Of a stretch of DNA of 64,000 bases, positions 33,061 to 45,299 are shown one piece after another. A program made the position numbers and the translations under genes. The notes beneath the pieces are model-generated. The model was not told the DNA's origin. It searched no databases and worked only from the letters and a program-made list of their open reading frames with translations. Within the stretch, counting starts at the first letter, position 1. Each line of letters begins with the position of its first letter. The DNA comes from Acanthococcus lagerstroemiae (Eukaryota > Arthropoda > Insecta > Hemiptera > Eriococcidae), in NCBI GenBank assembly GCA_031841125.1, contig CM063114.1, positions 47,513,574-47,577,573 of the forward strand, given 5' to 3'.

Positions 33061-34690
33061 GTTCGGCATTTTCATTTCCTGGTAACGGATTTCTGTATTT
33101 CTGGAGCCAGGGAGAATTATCACCTTACGATTTTCCACGAGTACGCCGAGCAGTTTCACGTTACGCGGTTCTCAACAGCTGAAGGGAGTTTCGTGCAACG
33201 AACTCAATTAGAAATGAAAACGAGCACAGACATCGCAGACGACAGAGGCCCATTAAATGGCTCGGAATATCTGATTTTCCCAAAAACCGTTGTCTGGAAA
33301 TGCGATACAGAAAACTTTTCAGCCCGTTCGCGAATGAATTAAAAAATAAAGAGCGCCGAGCCTATCCTCTTGTTCAACTTCTGCCGAGAGCTGAAAGGTT
33401 TCGCGGCTGCTCGAGTTCGCAATCGACGATATCAGATTGCACTGGCGCTCTTCTTGCCTCTCTCGTCGAAGTTGGAAATCAAAAATAGTGTAAACGGATA
33501 TACCCGCCCACGTCAACTTATTATATGTGTACCCTGCCCCAGAGTCTTAGATATTCGTCGGCAAATACGGAAGGGATACGATGAACATCGAGTGTATATG
33601 TTTCGAATAACGTTTAAATAAAACAAACAGAGCCGCATCCAGTGTCGCATAATATACTTGTACGCGCACACATTTGAATTAGTAATTCCAAAAAGCGATT
33701 CAATTTCTTGTTTGGCGTGCACGTTAAATTTATCCCAAACCGAAAAGAGCAATGAGGCAACGAGGGCAATCCTATTTTATACTATCGTGAATTCGAACAC
33801 GAGCGTTATGTGCCATGTTTATATTCAAACGCAAATCAGTGTGGATATTCATTAATAGGTCCGGCTGGTATAACGTTTTATGTATATATTCTCCGGTACC
33901 TCTGTGTGTCGTCCCTAACAAATTAAGCTCAACTTACGGAGGCTACGATCCATATCTAGCTGTACGATCCATATCTAGTTATACATAACCTATTCGTCGA
34001 GGGTACGAGAAGAGAGTATTTTCGTTTTCCATTTGGGGATATTTTCAGCCCCTAATTCATATAACGTTCCCGGCGTGAGTACTAAAAACTCGTGTACAAC
34101 CCTTTTTACGGATAATGAAGTCTGCAATACCTTTTACTCGAAATATTTTTGGACAGAATGGAAATTCCGTCTTGAGTGGTTAGACCCTTGAGAGAAAGAC
34201 TCCAGTGGTGTTTATACCGCGCCATGAAGCTATCAAACTTTTGTTTTCAGCTGTGTCTTACTATAGGCATATCGCATCCGGGCGGGAGGACCAAAAGTGT
34301 TGAATGTTTGAAAGTGGGCGAACTGTCTGCACAGCTGGGCTCCTGGAAACATGTACCACTTACGTCATATAGAATTATCATATCAGTCAGTTTGGATCGG
34401 GCAAATTGTAGGTTCGCTGGCATCGATTGAGGAAAAACTGATAAGGATGCGGGGCTGAAAAGGGGGAGTTCAGCGCAGCAGTTTATGGCAATTTTAATGT
34501 TTTTTCAAAATATCTCGAGAGTGAATGCGGTTAATGGAAAATTGAAAAGAATATGCCTTGTAGCAAATAAAATTTCCTTTCAGGTGAGCTCATTTTTATC
34601 GAAATCCGAGCAATTTTACCAGACCACCTCCGATCAAACAAATATGCAATGACAAAACAGTAACAAAGGACAGAAACAACAGTAGCGGGA
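33061..34690. other. Stretch without a supported gene
   Basis: Overlapping frames on both strands at 33300-33860 with no motifs. ACGATCCATATCTAG is directly duplicated at 33947-33961 and 33964-33978. Nothing else with defined ends. Confidence 0.4.
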
Positions 34691-34699
34691 GTATACAGA

Positions 34700-34988
34700 C
34701 TGGACTATGAACACAGTGACATGACCTACATAGGAGAAACAGGCAGAAAATTCACAACCAGATTCAAAGAACATGAAAAATCACAGAAGCTAAATTATGA
34801 CAAATCACTGTTTGGAAAACACTGCAATGACCAGGGACATAAAAATGACAAATGGACAGAAAAATACAAAATCCCTACACATAGAAAACAACACAAGAAA
34901 AAGAAAATTGAAAGAACAACTAAGCGAGAACTTATTCCAACTTATGGCATAACACCCATGGGTTGTGCTTTCGCTGTGCTGTGTAAAT
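34700..34988 (+). pseudogene. Penelope-like GIY-YIG endonuclease fragment
   Basis: The frame reads GVYRLDYEHSDMTYIGETGR, KFTTRFKEHEKS, SLFGKHCNDQGHKN and RELIPTYGI. VYRLDY...TYIGETGR is the GIY-YIG core, with the Tyr and Gly pairs and the following Arg conserved. In Penelope-like elements this domain follows the reverse transcriptase and nicks the target. The core is open, but the RT is absent upstream and the tail is degraded, so it is a 3' relic. Confidence 0.8.
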
Positions 34989-35099
34989 AAAATTGAAATT
35001 CTAAAGTTGCAAAAATTTAAATATTGCGCACATCTTTTTGCACGCCCTGTTACTTCATCTAGCCACCTTTTTGGCCGCTCTGAAACGTGTCTGGGAAAG

Positions 35100-35560
35100 T
35101 TACAGGGTGACGACTTGGTCATTCCCCCCCCCCCCCTTCAGTTCATCTAAGGGCATTTCATTCCCTCTCTTCCCACTTCCCTTAAAATGGTAATTTAAGT
35201 CATTTTTGGGATTTTCTCCTTCAAGTTCTGGAAATTCTGCTGATTTTGAAGAAAATAATTTTTTTCCTTTATTTTGTGCTCCCGCTGTGCAGTGTAAATA
35301 AAAAAAGTTTAATTTTCCGGCAGATCGCAGCAAATAAAACTTCCAACAGAACACTAACCAAGTTGAAGGGTTGAAAAAATATAATGAAATGACGAGTAGT
35401 GTGTAAAGTGAATAACACAAAAAAGAAGGGGAAAATTGCAAATGGTCGCCAGTCCTGGTCATTTTTTGGTCATTTTTCATGTTTAATGAGGTCATTTTTC
35501 TAAATTTTATTCCTGAAATTTCGAGTGGTCATCCGGAAGTCAGGGGAACTGTCAGGGCAT
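35100..35560. other. Stretch without a gene
   Basis: A C11 run lies at about 35126. GCTGTGC(T/A)GTGTAAATAAAA occurs at about 34974 and 35284, a short direct repeat that may be Penelope 3' sequence copied twice. Confidence 0.35.
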
Positions 35561-35569
35561 TTTAGTTTA

Positions 35570-36650
35570 GAAAGAAACTAAGCACCCTGGAAAAAGTTTT
35601 AAATAAGTCTGAAAGAGTTCTAAATGGACTTTAGTGATAATTAAATAAATAATAAATAAATTTTGTTGGCCTGTAATGCGAGAAAAATGAGAGTATTTTT
35701 CATTGCCATGTTCAGGTTGATGAAATTCACCTTTCCTGTGAGTTACCCACAATGGGCAATGATGAAAAATACGATTGCTGTTCAAAAGTTATATGCCAAC
35801 AAAGTTTTCCTAGGAAAAAAACAAACAGAAAAAACACCAAGTCTTGTTAGAAGTGAACTAAACTATTGCATGGCTTCAAAAAGTCTCAAGTCTTAAATAA
35901 TGTTGAGTCTGAAACGTGTGCGTAAGACTACTAAACAAGTCTTGAACAAGTTTGAAAAAGCCTTAAAGAATAGTTTGAAGTCCTAAACTCGTCTACATGT
36001 ATCTCAAAAGATCTACAGTCAGTCTAAAAGAGTCGTAACAGGAAACAGTTGAAAATAGAACTCTCCTTGAAAAATATTGAAAGTCACAAACGGATCTGAA
36101 AGGCCTTGAAAAGTTTCAGTTAGGCCAGAGAAAGTCTTGGACGAATCCAGAAGAGTGTTTCAAAAAAAATTCTTGACACATGTTGAAGAATGTAAAACGT
36201 TATTGCAAGACTGTAAGGGTTGAGGGATGGGGACCGTGACAACTCCCACAGCCGAGAGCCAGCCTTTATTGGAAAATTTGACTATTTATTTGGAATTTTG
36301 GACCATTACCTGGTAAAACAAGACAAATTTAATGATTTAATGATATATTTTTTATTTTATTTTGACTTGAATGAAAATATTCGTAGCATTGATTCGGTAC
36401 TTTGAATCTGAGTCGGGAAAATATGAAATGCCCCCCTTTTTTCCCTCTTATTTTTGTGCTTTGACGAAAATCTTTTAAAGCATTTACAGTTATTTGGGGG
36501 AAGGGGCTTGCACCGAGAATGTTTAAAATGTTTACGGCTCGCTCCGCCCTTGTACAAGAGTCAATAAAGTCTTGAAGAATAATGAACAAACCTGGCATTG
36601 TCTTGAAGATGCTCAACTAATTCTGAAAGAGTCAAAAATCGTATATGTCT
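35570..36650. repeat. Degenerate 10-11-bp periodic array
   Basis: Words such as AAGTCTGAAAGAGTTCTAAA recur with roughly 10-11-bp spacing across most of this stretch, interrupted at about 36220-36540. Individual words match poorly, but the TT...GAA alternation is steady. Confidence 0.5.
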
Positions 36651-36979
36651 TTTCAAACACTCAGCTCTTGCGGCAAAAGTCCAACATCAATATGTTTCAA
36701 TAAAGTTTTGCAGATGTCATTTACCGAAATGCATTAATATGGTTGGGGTTATAATTAAGTCACAAAAGACTTCCTCCTTGTTCCACTAATTTATAATCTA
36801 ACAAAATTTGAAAATGATGATACTGCGGCGATTCTCCTCGCGAATGTAAATTTTTATATGAATCATCTTGCGCTTGTGTAGCACAATGCGAGCGTCTAAC
36901 AAACGTATTTTGTCTCCCGCATACCTGCACATCCGGTGATCTTTTCAAAACCATGTTTTCTTCTTCCTCATTTTCTTTT

Positions 36980-37070
36980 TATTCTCATCTTTTCATCCTC
37001 GATTGGCCAGGCAGGACATTAGTTCATCTTTTTTCATCTTTAATCGGCCAGGCAGGACATTAGTTTGCAG
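36980..37070. repeat. Short direct duplication
   Basis: TCATCTTTT.ATC followed by GGCCAGGCAGGACATTAGTT occurs twice, about 49 bp apart. Confidence 0.75.
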
Positions 37071-37079
37071 TCTCTGTTA

Positions 37080-39525
37080 TCGTTAGCTTAATTATAAAAA
37101 TCTTCTAAGTGCCATTATGCAAATTTTACAGGAGAGACAAAAAACATCGAGGAGGGCCATTTATTCAAATGTTACACATTTTTTTCATTCCTTTTAAAAA
37201 AATTTTAAAATCATTTTAGAATGTTTTGGCTATTATCATAGGGTGCAGTACAGTCACTTCTGTCTCAATCAACAAAAAAAAAAATCATTTTGCCAAAATT
37301 GGTACTTGGAAGGTTTTATAATTAAGCTGATGTTATACTGCAGTTACAGTTCAGTCATAGTTCAATTACAGCTCTGTCACAGTTGATACCTTTTAGCTCT
37401 CGCACTGAGACATACTTTGGCTATTCGATCTTTTGACATGCGCCTTTCCCACAGAATATCATTTCCTTGATTTCGAATGCCATCGCTGCGGTCCGGACTA
37501 ACACTTCTTTCTCTCCTACAAATCTCGAAAAACCCGTTATGCTACGAAGGGGAGGAGGCTCCTCATGAGGGATTATCCCTAATCCCTCTGCTGCTGACGA
37601 GGCCTCCCATTTAATATTTACTTATGACTAGTGAACGCTAACGTGACTTTTGATTGTACCCTTTTCTGATGGTCTCTCGAGATGACTTTGTCCGAGGCTG
37701 CGCATAAGTTTGCTACACAAAACGCAGTTGTAGTTGTTTCTCGTTAGTGGAGAATTTCGTGGGGAAGAAGGAAATGTTCCCACTCTGTGCAGATGTATTC
37801 CTGAGTAGGAGGGAGGCAAGTCTTATTTTTGCTTCACCGGCTGCAGTCTGGAGGCTTTGAAAACCCTTGTCACCGCCTCGGTTTCTCAGTTTCAGACACT
37901 GAAGTCTAATTCGGGCTGGTCGAGGTGGTGGCGCGTTTTCATCGCCAACGTGTAGTAGTGATCATGTAAGAATATTCCATTAACATACGTTCTTAATTGT
38001 CAGAAAATATCACAAAAATGAAAGAGTTTTTTTTAAAAAAAATGAAGAGAACCAAATTGATAGCGGTTGAAATTTCCTTTCAGATGAGTCTATTTTCATT
38101 TCAATCAGAGCAATTTTCTAAAATGATCACTTTTATAGCAGTTCATCTTTTTCACACTATTGAAATTGTAGAGCGCGACTCTTTCGCGGTCCCAGAAGAA
38201 TTCCACATCCGGACCTAGCAACGTAATGGCTGACATCTGGCGGAAGTTTTCAGCAACATCTAGTTCTCTATGTTCTTATCAACGTTGAGATAAAATTGTA
38301 CACTTTTACCGTAACGTTGATAAGAAGTTCAATGTAAGGTCGTAAAACGACATCAGCGCGCTACCACGTTGCTAGTATGAATTAAAGAATACTTTGAAAT
38401 ATGTGCATAGTCGTCAATATTGATGTGTGACTGCCACAATGAACAATGCCGGATATTGAACTGGAACTGCTGATTCGTTCTTGCTTTGTTGCTCCGTGGT
38501 TGTAGAATGATACTGTTGACGACATTGTTGACGTGCTGACTGTGTAAGAGTAATGACATAGATAACAAAACCAAATGCAAGTAAATCTCCTGAGCTTGTA
38601 GCATGAATATCATTCAAATTGAACGCCTCAACCTCATCATCATTATGAATAACGGTGGAATACTTGCCGACTTTCCTCTTGGTGGATGAAGATACAATGT
38701 CTTCCTGTACCGACTCTTTTAGTCGTGTGTACTCATTTTGTACCCCGGCACTTAGCTCTCCCCTTTGTCCCCGCATTGAGCATTAGTTTTGGGCGTAATT
38801 TGACTGGTCTGTATGCAGTGAATAGGTTGAGGGCACAGGTCACAGAAAACGTTTAGAATGATGCTGCCGATATTGTTTACACTGTAAAACAGCTTTGAAT
38901 TCTCTCTCATCTGTCCTGGGTTTCGAGCGCTGGCCTGTGTGTTTGAAAAGTAAAATTGAAATGCATCTAAATTTTATCTTTTGAAGTTCGTATTTTTTTT
39001 TTTCTTCTTTCTGAAAAACTGTCGGCACTCGCCGGCTTCCTGAAATTAGAAATTATTCTGCTAAGCTTAGTTTTAATCAAGCGTCAAGTTTGTTCGTTTA
39101 CAAAAACGAGAGAAAAAGTTCGCAGAAAGCCTCTCGCTGGTTTTAAACTCGTGTGATCTCATTTCAGCGAACGCTGCTGTATTTTCCTTTCCACATCGTC
39201 GCCGGTGCCTCTTAAATAACACTCTTTCTTCTTGTTTGTCGGCGATACGATCGGACCTGCCTGAGATGCTTTAATTTCAGCAGAACTTCCTCCTTGAAAG
39301 TGTATCGTAGTATATGTATTACTACATCCACGTCTGTGTGTATTATGGTAACAACAGAGTAGTTTTTTCTGCGTTATACACCCGGATGTATAAAATTGGT
39401 CTATACTCGCGTATCTCATTCGTACGTGGATCACGATACGCGCCTTTATTCGAATGCACGGGTTTTGCGACTGTCTTGATATACCGGGCTATCATTCTGC
39501 TGCCGAGTGCTTAAAATGGCGATTG
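37080..39525. other. Stretch without a supported gene
   Basis: A small hairpin (TTCTTATCAACGTT ... AACGTTGATAAGAA) lies at 38273-38326. A minus-strand frame at 38776-38414 (120 codons) has a short hydrophobic stretch (DLLAFGFVIYVITL) but no recognised family and no convincing splice context, so I do not call it a gene. Confidence 0.4.
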
Positions 39526-39724
39526 TACCGTCAACTGGGGTATCTTGGAACAGCCATGTAACTTAGGACACGCCAACAGGCTTGCACAGTATCCGTGAAT
39601 TTCGACCGTTTATTGCTCGTGTTCATAAGTGACTGGAGAGGTTCAGGGATTGACTGAAGTGGGCAAGTAAGGAGGCTCTTACGCGTGTCTGCTGGTGTGT
39701 TCCTAGATACCCCATTTGACGGTA
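39526..39724. mobile_element. TA-flanked MITE
   Basis: It starts TACCGTCAACTGGGGTATCT and ends AGATACCCCATTTGACGGTA, inverted with few mismatches over about 27 bp. TA at both extremes suggests a Tc1/mariner-type TA duplication. Length 199 bp, no coding. Confidence 0.7.
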
Positions 39725-40375
39725 CTCGTTAACGTCGATTGCATGGGGTGTTCCATAATCAGTGCAATAGACCTTCTTGGAAACATGTAGCATGTAGCAA
39801 GTTAGCTGTCTGTTAGTGTTCTAGAAGCTGAGTGTTTGGGAATCGTCCCAGTGTTCTTACAAGTGATATGAAGGAAGATGGACGCAGTTTCAACTGCTGA
39901 ATGCCTGTCGTTTGCTCCAGTGTACATCAAAATTATGTGCATCTGATAGTCAAAATGTACATCGGAGTGATCTAAGACTTGTGTATGTAATGGTAATTGA
40001 GAGGCAAGTATCCGTGAAATGGAGAATGTAGGCTGTGGCCTTGTTTCAGTGTTCTTAAAAGTGACACAAAGGGAACTGGAAGTGACTGTCGCCTGTGTTT
40101 GTCACGGGGTTTCTCACCAGTAGTAGTTCCAAATCGTGAATATCAAAAAGTTGCTGCATTGGATTGAAATGAGAAGAAAAAACCGGACAAATGGGTGCCT
40201 AGCTGAAAAAGGCATGTGGTACCACAAGGCAGTAAGACGAATGAAAACGAAAGAAAATGAAAACCGATTATGTATTCCACCTATCTGATACTGATTTTGA
40301 ACAGTTCTGAATACGTTTGAAAAGACTTAGAAAAAACCAGTGATCGAAGGAGTAAGCAGTGATAACATAGAGACA

Positions 40376-40510
40376 GAAGATCGATGACAGAGGGGCGTTT
40401 GGCGATCCACACATGCCAAATTGGCCCCGGGATACCGCACCCCCTATCCCGGAAACGCCTCGAATGGCCTGCGTCAGAATAGGGGGGATAGAGACAGAAG
40501 ATACAAACAA
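40376..40510. repeat. Dispersed GC-rich block, also at 56925
   Basis: GATACCGCACCCCCTATCCC and GGAAACGCCTCGAATGGCCT here parallel GACACCGCACCCCTGGCCTC and GGAAACTACCGTTCGAGTGT at 56928-56975. An internal near-palindrome pairs CCCCCTATCC with GGGGGGATAG. Family unknown. Confidence 0.45.
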
Positions 40511-40534
40511 CTGCAACGGAGTCTGCTGACTAAA

Positions 40535-40745
40535 CTGTGACACTGCTATATGATTTGTATTAGAGAGACAGGCTGAAAGTGTACACTGAGAATGAAAGAA
40601 CATGAATGATCACAGATTTTCAAGAATGGCAAATGACTGTTTAGCAAACACTTAAATGACCATCTAACAGATAAATTCCTGGTATTGACGATACAAAGCA
40701 ACACGATAAAAAGACAACTGCCGGAACAAATAGAAGTAATGAAGA
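40535..40745 (+). pseudogene. Second Penelope-like GIY-YIG relic
   Basis: CYMICIRETG, KCTLRMKEHE, SQIFKNGK and LFSKHLNDHLTDKF can be read collinearly with the copy at 34700, with several in-frame stops. It is more decayed than that copy. The family link rests on RETG and KEHE and on the (F/L)(G/S)KH.ND block. Confidence 0.65.
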
Positions 40746-40969
40746 TAAAAATATGGCAAACAATCTAACCAACAGATTAACTAAGTTTAACGATGAACCA
40801 CGCTTCACATTAGTAACAACTCAACACTGGATAAACAGATCAGTCCTTAACAGCCAATAAGAAGACAGGGCACAGTAGGCCTACCATACGGTACTACCTC
40901 AACCATATAATTTAGCCGTGAGAATCTTTTAAGAGAGCTATATACTCATGATTAGGGGCGGATTGGGAC

Positions 40970-41110
40970 CTGAAAAGCTTTTGGGAAAAGTGCCATTCTG
41001 CCGGCTAAACTTTCCATGTTCATTATCCCGGCACCATGTCTCATTTTCTTCCTGTCTCCCTTCAATAGTTACAGCAGGCTGAAACTTTCAAATGTAATGT
41101 ACTGGCTCGC
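40970..41110. mobile_element. hAT-like family C, copy with GGGGCGGATTGGGACC end
   Basis: AGGGGCGGATTGGGACCTGA, then GGGAAAAGTGCCATTCTGCC and the pyrimidine-rich CATTTTCTTCCTGTCTCCC block, align with 57540-57660. Only the left half is visible; degenerate periodic arrays start about 100 bp to its right. Confidence 0.5.
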
Positions 41111-41209
41111 TGGAAAGTCTTTCGGTGACTTACATGGTCAGTTTGTCCTTACTAATGATGCAGTAAAATCCGAAAACGTTCTGCAGTAAAAACTTCCAGC
41201 TGAAAGTGA

Positions 41210-44110
41210 AAAGACTCTTTTTTTATTAAGTGAATTCAAGTCTCGAACAAGGTTAACCAAGTAAATCACATCTGGAAAAGTTTAAAACATTTTTGAACAA
41301 AGCTGATTGAGTTTTGTAGGGTTTCTAACAAGTTTGGAAGCGAGAGTTCTCAACGAATCTTTGGGAGCCTTGACCAACTATGGAGCGTCTTGGCAACTCT
41401 TAAATGAGTTTTGAAGAAACTTGAACAAGTTTGAATACGTTTCATGAAAGCTTACACTAATCTAGAAGAGTTTTAAGAGTCTTACACTAGTCTTGAAAAG
41501 TCCTCAAATAAGTTCAGATGAGTTGAAGAACCGTAAAACAATTCCGAATTTTTTTCAGCAGGTTAAGTCACACTTTATTATTTCCATTTTTTACGTGAAG
41601 CAATATTACGAATGGGGTAGCCTTTTTCTGGAAAACCGGGGAAAGTCGGGAAATTGCTATAATTTTGATCAAAATCAGGGAACCTTTTGAGAAGGATGAG
41701 CATTAAAGAATGCGCACAATTGTCATGAATATCAAATTTGATCTCAAATAGTAAGTATTCTCGAAGCTGTGTACAATACTAGCCGAAAAAATGTCAGGGA
41801 AAGTTTGAAAAATTGGTCTGGAATCTCGGAAAAGTCCGGGAAAATGGTTCTAAGAAAAGTGGCTAACCTGACCAAAACATATCGTTTCAATCCCGTGAAA
41901 TTAGATAAAAGTCAATGCGTTTGAAAGTACCCCCTTTTTTTGAAAACAAGTTTAGCCCAAGGCATAACTTGTGCGTGCCAATAATTTTTAGGTAAAAATT
42001 CAAAATTATAGTAATCAGTAAAATTTGTTTTTCATTATTCTCCTCTTGACAGTAATTTTGTTTTAATGGTAACAATAGACAAGAAAAACAACAAAATTTT
42101 CAAAAAATTTCCGACGAAAACAGGTTTAGCCCCGCGGTTTTATAGTTTCAAAATTTCTCGATGGTCAATTTGACGATAGGAATTTCAGTGTTGCGATCGA
42201 ACTTGGTGTCGAACGTATCATCTGTGTACATGGTGTTCTAATGTTCATAAAGTTGGGTGAAGCACAAAGTTTCCTTTCTTTCTCTGAAAAATTTGTATAG
42301 TGTTACTTACCCTATATTAAAGACTAAAAATTGAATCCTTTGTTATTTACTGTAAACGTCTAAATCACGTCGGGAAAAATTTGAAAAAATTTTGAACCCG
42401 TTTGAATGACCCCTAAAGAACCTTCGAGTTTAGACAACTGTTCATAAATTTGATGTTACGAATGAATCATCCTCAGCATAAGAAGCACTTAGCGTAGTCT
42501 TATCATTTCATTTTGTTGCCTAATAAACATGTGTAATGATGATGGATAGACGGTGTTACGTGTTCCTTATTCTGAGGGTGATTTCTTCGTGACATATCAC
42601 TTATCTTAACGAGCCCTAATCAATTCTGGAAGAATCGCAGTGAGTTTTAAATAAGTCTTGAAGAGTCCTGAGCAAGTTTGAATACCGTTGTAGAAATGAA
42701 GGGGTAGGGGGGTTCCAACCAAAAGCTGTCCAAGAGTTTTTCAGAATGTATTTTAGCATATTAATAATTACAGCGGTGAGACGACTGGGTATGTGCTGTA
42801 GCGACTAGTAACACCCCCTCCCCCTAAACTGTAACCGTCTTACGCTAGTGAGTTTGGAAGAGTTTCAGTGATACTTTAGTTAAGTTCAGAAAATTCTTGA
42901 AGTTTGACTGAGTTTCGGTTGCACCTCTGAGAAGCTTAAAGAGTCTGAATATGGCTTGCACGGATTTTGTAGTCTTGATTGGAAAGGTTTTCATGAGTAA
43001 TCTAGTCACCGATGATAGAGTATATTGTCGATATTTGCTGACAACGGAGGAATATAGATACATCTTGAACAGTTCTGGCGGCTCAAACTTGTCTGGATGG
43101 GTTTTGAACGAGCCTTCAAAAGCCACAGTGAGTCGTAATTCTGGAAGAGCCTTAGCCAGTCCCGAACACGTAAACAAGTATCATTAATGAGCAGTATCGT
43201 AAATAAGTGGTTCCCCTGGAGGGAGGGAGAGAATAGTTGATAATTTAGGTAAAATAGTGCAGTTCTATAAAATTTCGGGTTCATTTCGACCTGGCAAGCA
43301 ATAATAATGAAAAAAAAAAAAATGAAAAAAAAAAAGGATAAAAGGATACACGTCGCTTGCTTAAAAAAGTTTTTGGTCTAAAATGTAAGTTGGAAGCTCC
43401 AAAATTTTACTTTTTATTCGTTCTCTGGGAGAATAGAACGTAAATCCGTGTATCCTCGTTATTGCGCCCCTATTAATGAGTCTTCAGAAGTTTTAGTCTA
43501 GTCTGGAAGAGTTATTACCAAATTTGGGTAAGTCTGAATGTCTTTAACAAGTCTGCTAGATTCTTACATAGTTTTGAATAAGGCGGGAAGAATTTTAGGA
43601 AATCTTGAACAGCTCTGAAGGAGTTTCCAAGAGGCTGAAGCATTGTCGAGTTCCAGCGAATTTTCGACTTGAGTTCTGAAAAGTCACGTGATGTCTTAGA
43701 CTACTCTTAATGAGCCCCGAATTTCGGCGTATTCTAATGAAGTTTGAAAAACTTTTAATTAAAATCTGTTAACGTGTCTGTGCAAACTTCTGTATGAATT
43801 GCAGAGTCTTCAAGTACTTGAATTTGTAGGTATGGATGAATCCTACTTCCTAAATTTGAATCAGCGATAAGTCAGCCACAGATTTAGTTAGCGACCATTT
43901 TCACTGATTGAATTTGTGGTTGGTTTATCTCTGATTCGGATTCAGAAAGTGCTGAGTACAGAGTTTGGAAGAAGGATCTCAGGCCTGGAAGAGTTTTGGA
44001 GAACCGTGAACATGTCTTGAAGAGTTACATAGCTGTCGAATTACATATACTGCCCTACTAAGCTAAAAAGATGTACCTCAGATCTGAATGATTTTTAGTA
44101 GAGTTTTGCA
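41210..44110. repeat. Degenerate 10-11-bp periodic arrays (several blocks)
   Basis: Blocks at about 41220-41530, 42360-42430, 42620-42690, 42840-43180, 43480-43770 and 43960-44110. A clear run is GAGTTTTAAAT/AAGTCTTGAAG/AGTCCTGAGC/AAGTTTGAATA near 42640. Other sequence intervenes, including an A-rich tract at 43308-43336. Confidence 0.55.
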
Positions 44111-44178
44111 TAAATCGCGCTTGCGCAGCTACCTGTTATGCTTTTTTTTGGCCGCTACAATTACTAAAGTGAATAAAT

Positions 44179-44411
44179 GAAGGGTAAAGAATCAAAACTC
44201 ACGTTTGCAATTTTACTTCGAGGGCGCAAATAGGCAGAATACTGTACACGAGTGCAGGAATATCTTTGCTGCGCCTGTGACCATGGAGTATGTCATACAT
44301 ATCGCACACTCACAGGCGCAGCAAAGATATGCCTGCTCCCGTGTACAGTATTTTGCCTAATGGCGCCATTGAAGTAAAATGGCAAATGTGAGTTTTAATT
44401 CTTTACCCTTC
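44179..44411. mobile_element. Near-perfect fold-back element
   Basis: The left arm starts GAAGGGTAAAGAATCAAAAC and the right arm ends TTTTAATTCTTTACCCTTC. Arms of about 105-110 bp pair through TACTGTACACG and ATATCTTTGCTGCGCCTGTGA, leaving a loop of about 25 bp. No coding. Confidence 0.85.
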
Positions 44412-44447
44412 AAATATTATTGCAAGATAAATTATGAGAAAGACAAA

Positions 44448-44650
44448 TTGCTCCAATATAAATTTAATGAGTTTTAATCACAACGTGTTTTGACAATAAC
44501 TGTCATCTTCTGGTAACACGACAGTTATTGTCGAAACGTTGTGATTAAAACGCATTAAATTTACATTGTAGTAGTGTTACCTGAAGATGACAGTTATTGT
44601 CAAAACGTTGTGATTAAAACTCGTTAAATTTACATTGGAGCAATTTGCCT
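44448..44650. mobile_element. Fold-back with three copies of a GTTGTGATTAAAAC unit
   Basis: The left arm CAAATTGCTCCAATATAAAT is mirrored by ATTTACATTGGAGCAATTTG at the right end. The unit CAGTTATTGTC(G/A)AAACGTTGTGA occurs once inverted (about 44490) and twice direct (about 44522 and 44590). The small hairpin GACAGTTATTGTC is kept in all copies. Confidence 0.7.
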
Positions 44651-44837
44651 TTCCTTTAATTTGTCAGTGACATAGTGTCTGGGTGTTCAAGGTGTTCACT
44701 GCACACCCACTTAATTTTAGTCTTATAACAAAAATCCCAGAAACAAGGAAAGATTTAAATTTTGATTAAAATACAGAATATAACCTCAAAAAATTGAAAA
44801 ATAGCCGGAATGTTTCTCTTTGCGCTTCGCGCAGTTC

Positions 44838-45265
44838 TCATCTTTGTCACATACAATGGGAATCATGTAGGATGTTCACTAGCAACATTGCACGCTTTTG
44901 TTGGTCTTGTCGCAGTGGCGTTATCTTTGTCACATACTATGGGAATTGCATAGGATATTCACTAGCAACATTGCACACATGCACACTCTCGTCAGTCTTA
45001 ATGCAGCGGCATTATCTTGGTCACACTTACTATGGGAATCGCATAGGATGTTCACTAGCAACATTGCACACACTCATTGGTCTTGTTGCAGTGGCGTTAT
45101 CTTTGTCACATACTATGGGAATCGCGTAGGATGTTCACTAGCAACATTGCACACTCTTGTCGGTCTTAATGCAGTGGCGTTATCTTTGTCACACTTACTA
45201 TGGGAATCGCGTAGGATGTTCACTAACAACATGGCACACTCTCGTTGGCTTTGTTGCAGTGGCAT
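44838..45265. repeat. 83-93-bp minisatellite, five units
   Basis: Units start CTTTGTCACATACTATGGGA and carry TAGGATGTTCACTAGCAACA and a variable segment ending GCAGTGGCGTTAT. Unit starts are at about 44838, 44922, 45015, 45100 and 45183. Open frames across it on both strands are repeat-coded. Confidence 0.9.
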
Positions 45266-45299
45266 TTGCAACAAAGACCACGAAGAGTGAAGCGGAGAT

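Noticed and set aside
38414..38776. Minus-strand 120-codon frame with a hydrophobic stretch
   Set aside because: No family resemblance, no repeat explanation, no convincing splice or poly(A) context; not enough to call a gene.
44480..44625. CTGAAGATGA ... GTC(G/A)AAACG motif considered as a hammerhead ribozyme, as found in Penelope elements
   Set aside because: The invariant CUGAUGA core is not present (three extra bases) and stems I and III cannot be drawn; only the small GACA/TGTC hairpin is real.
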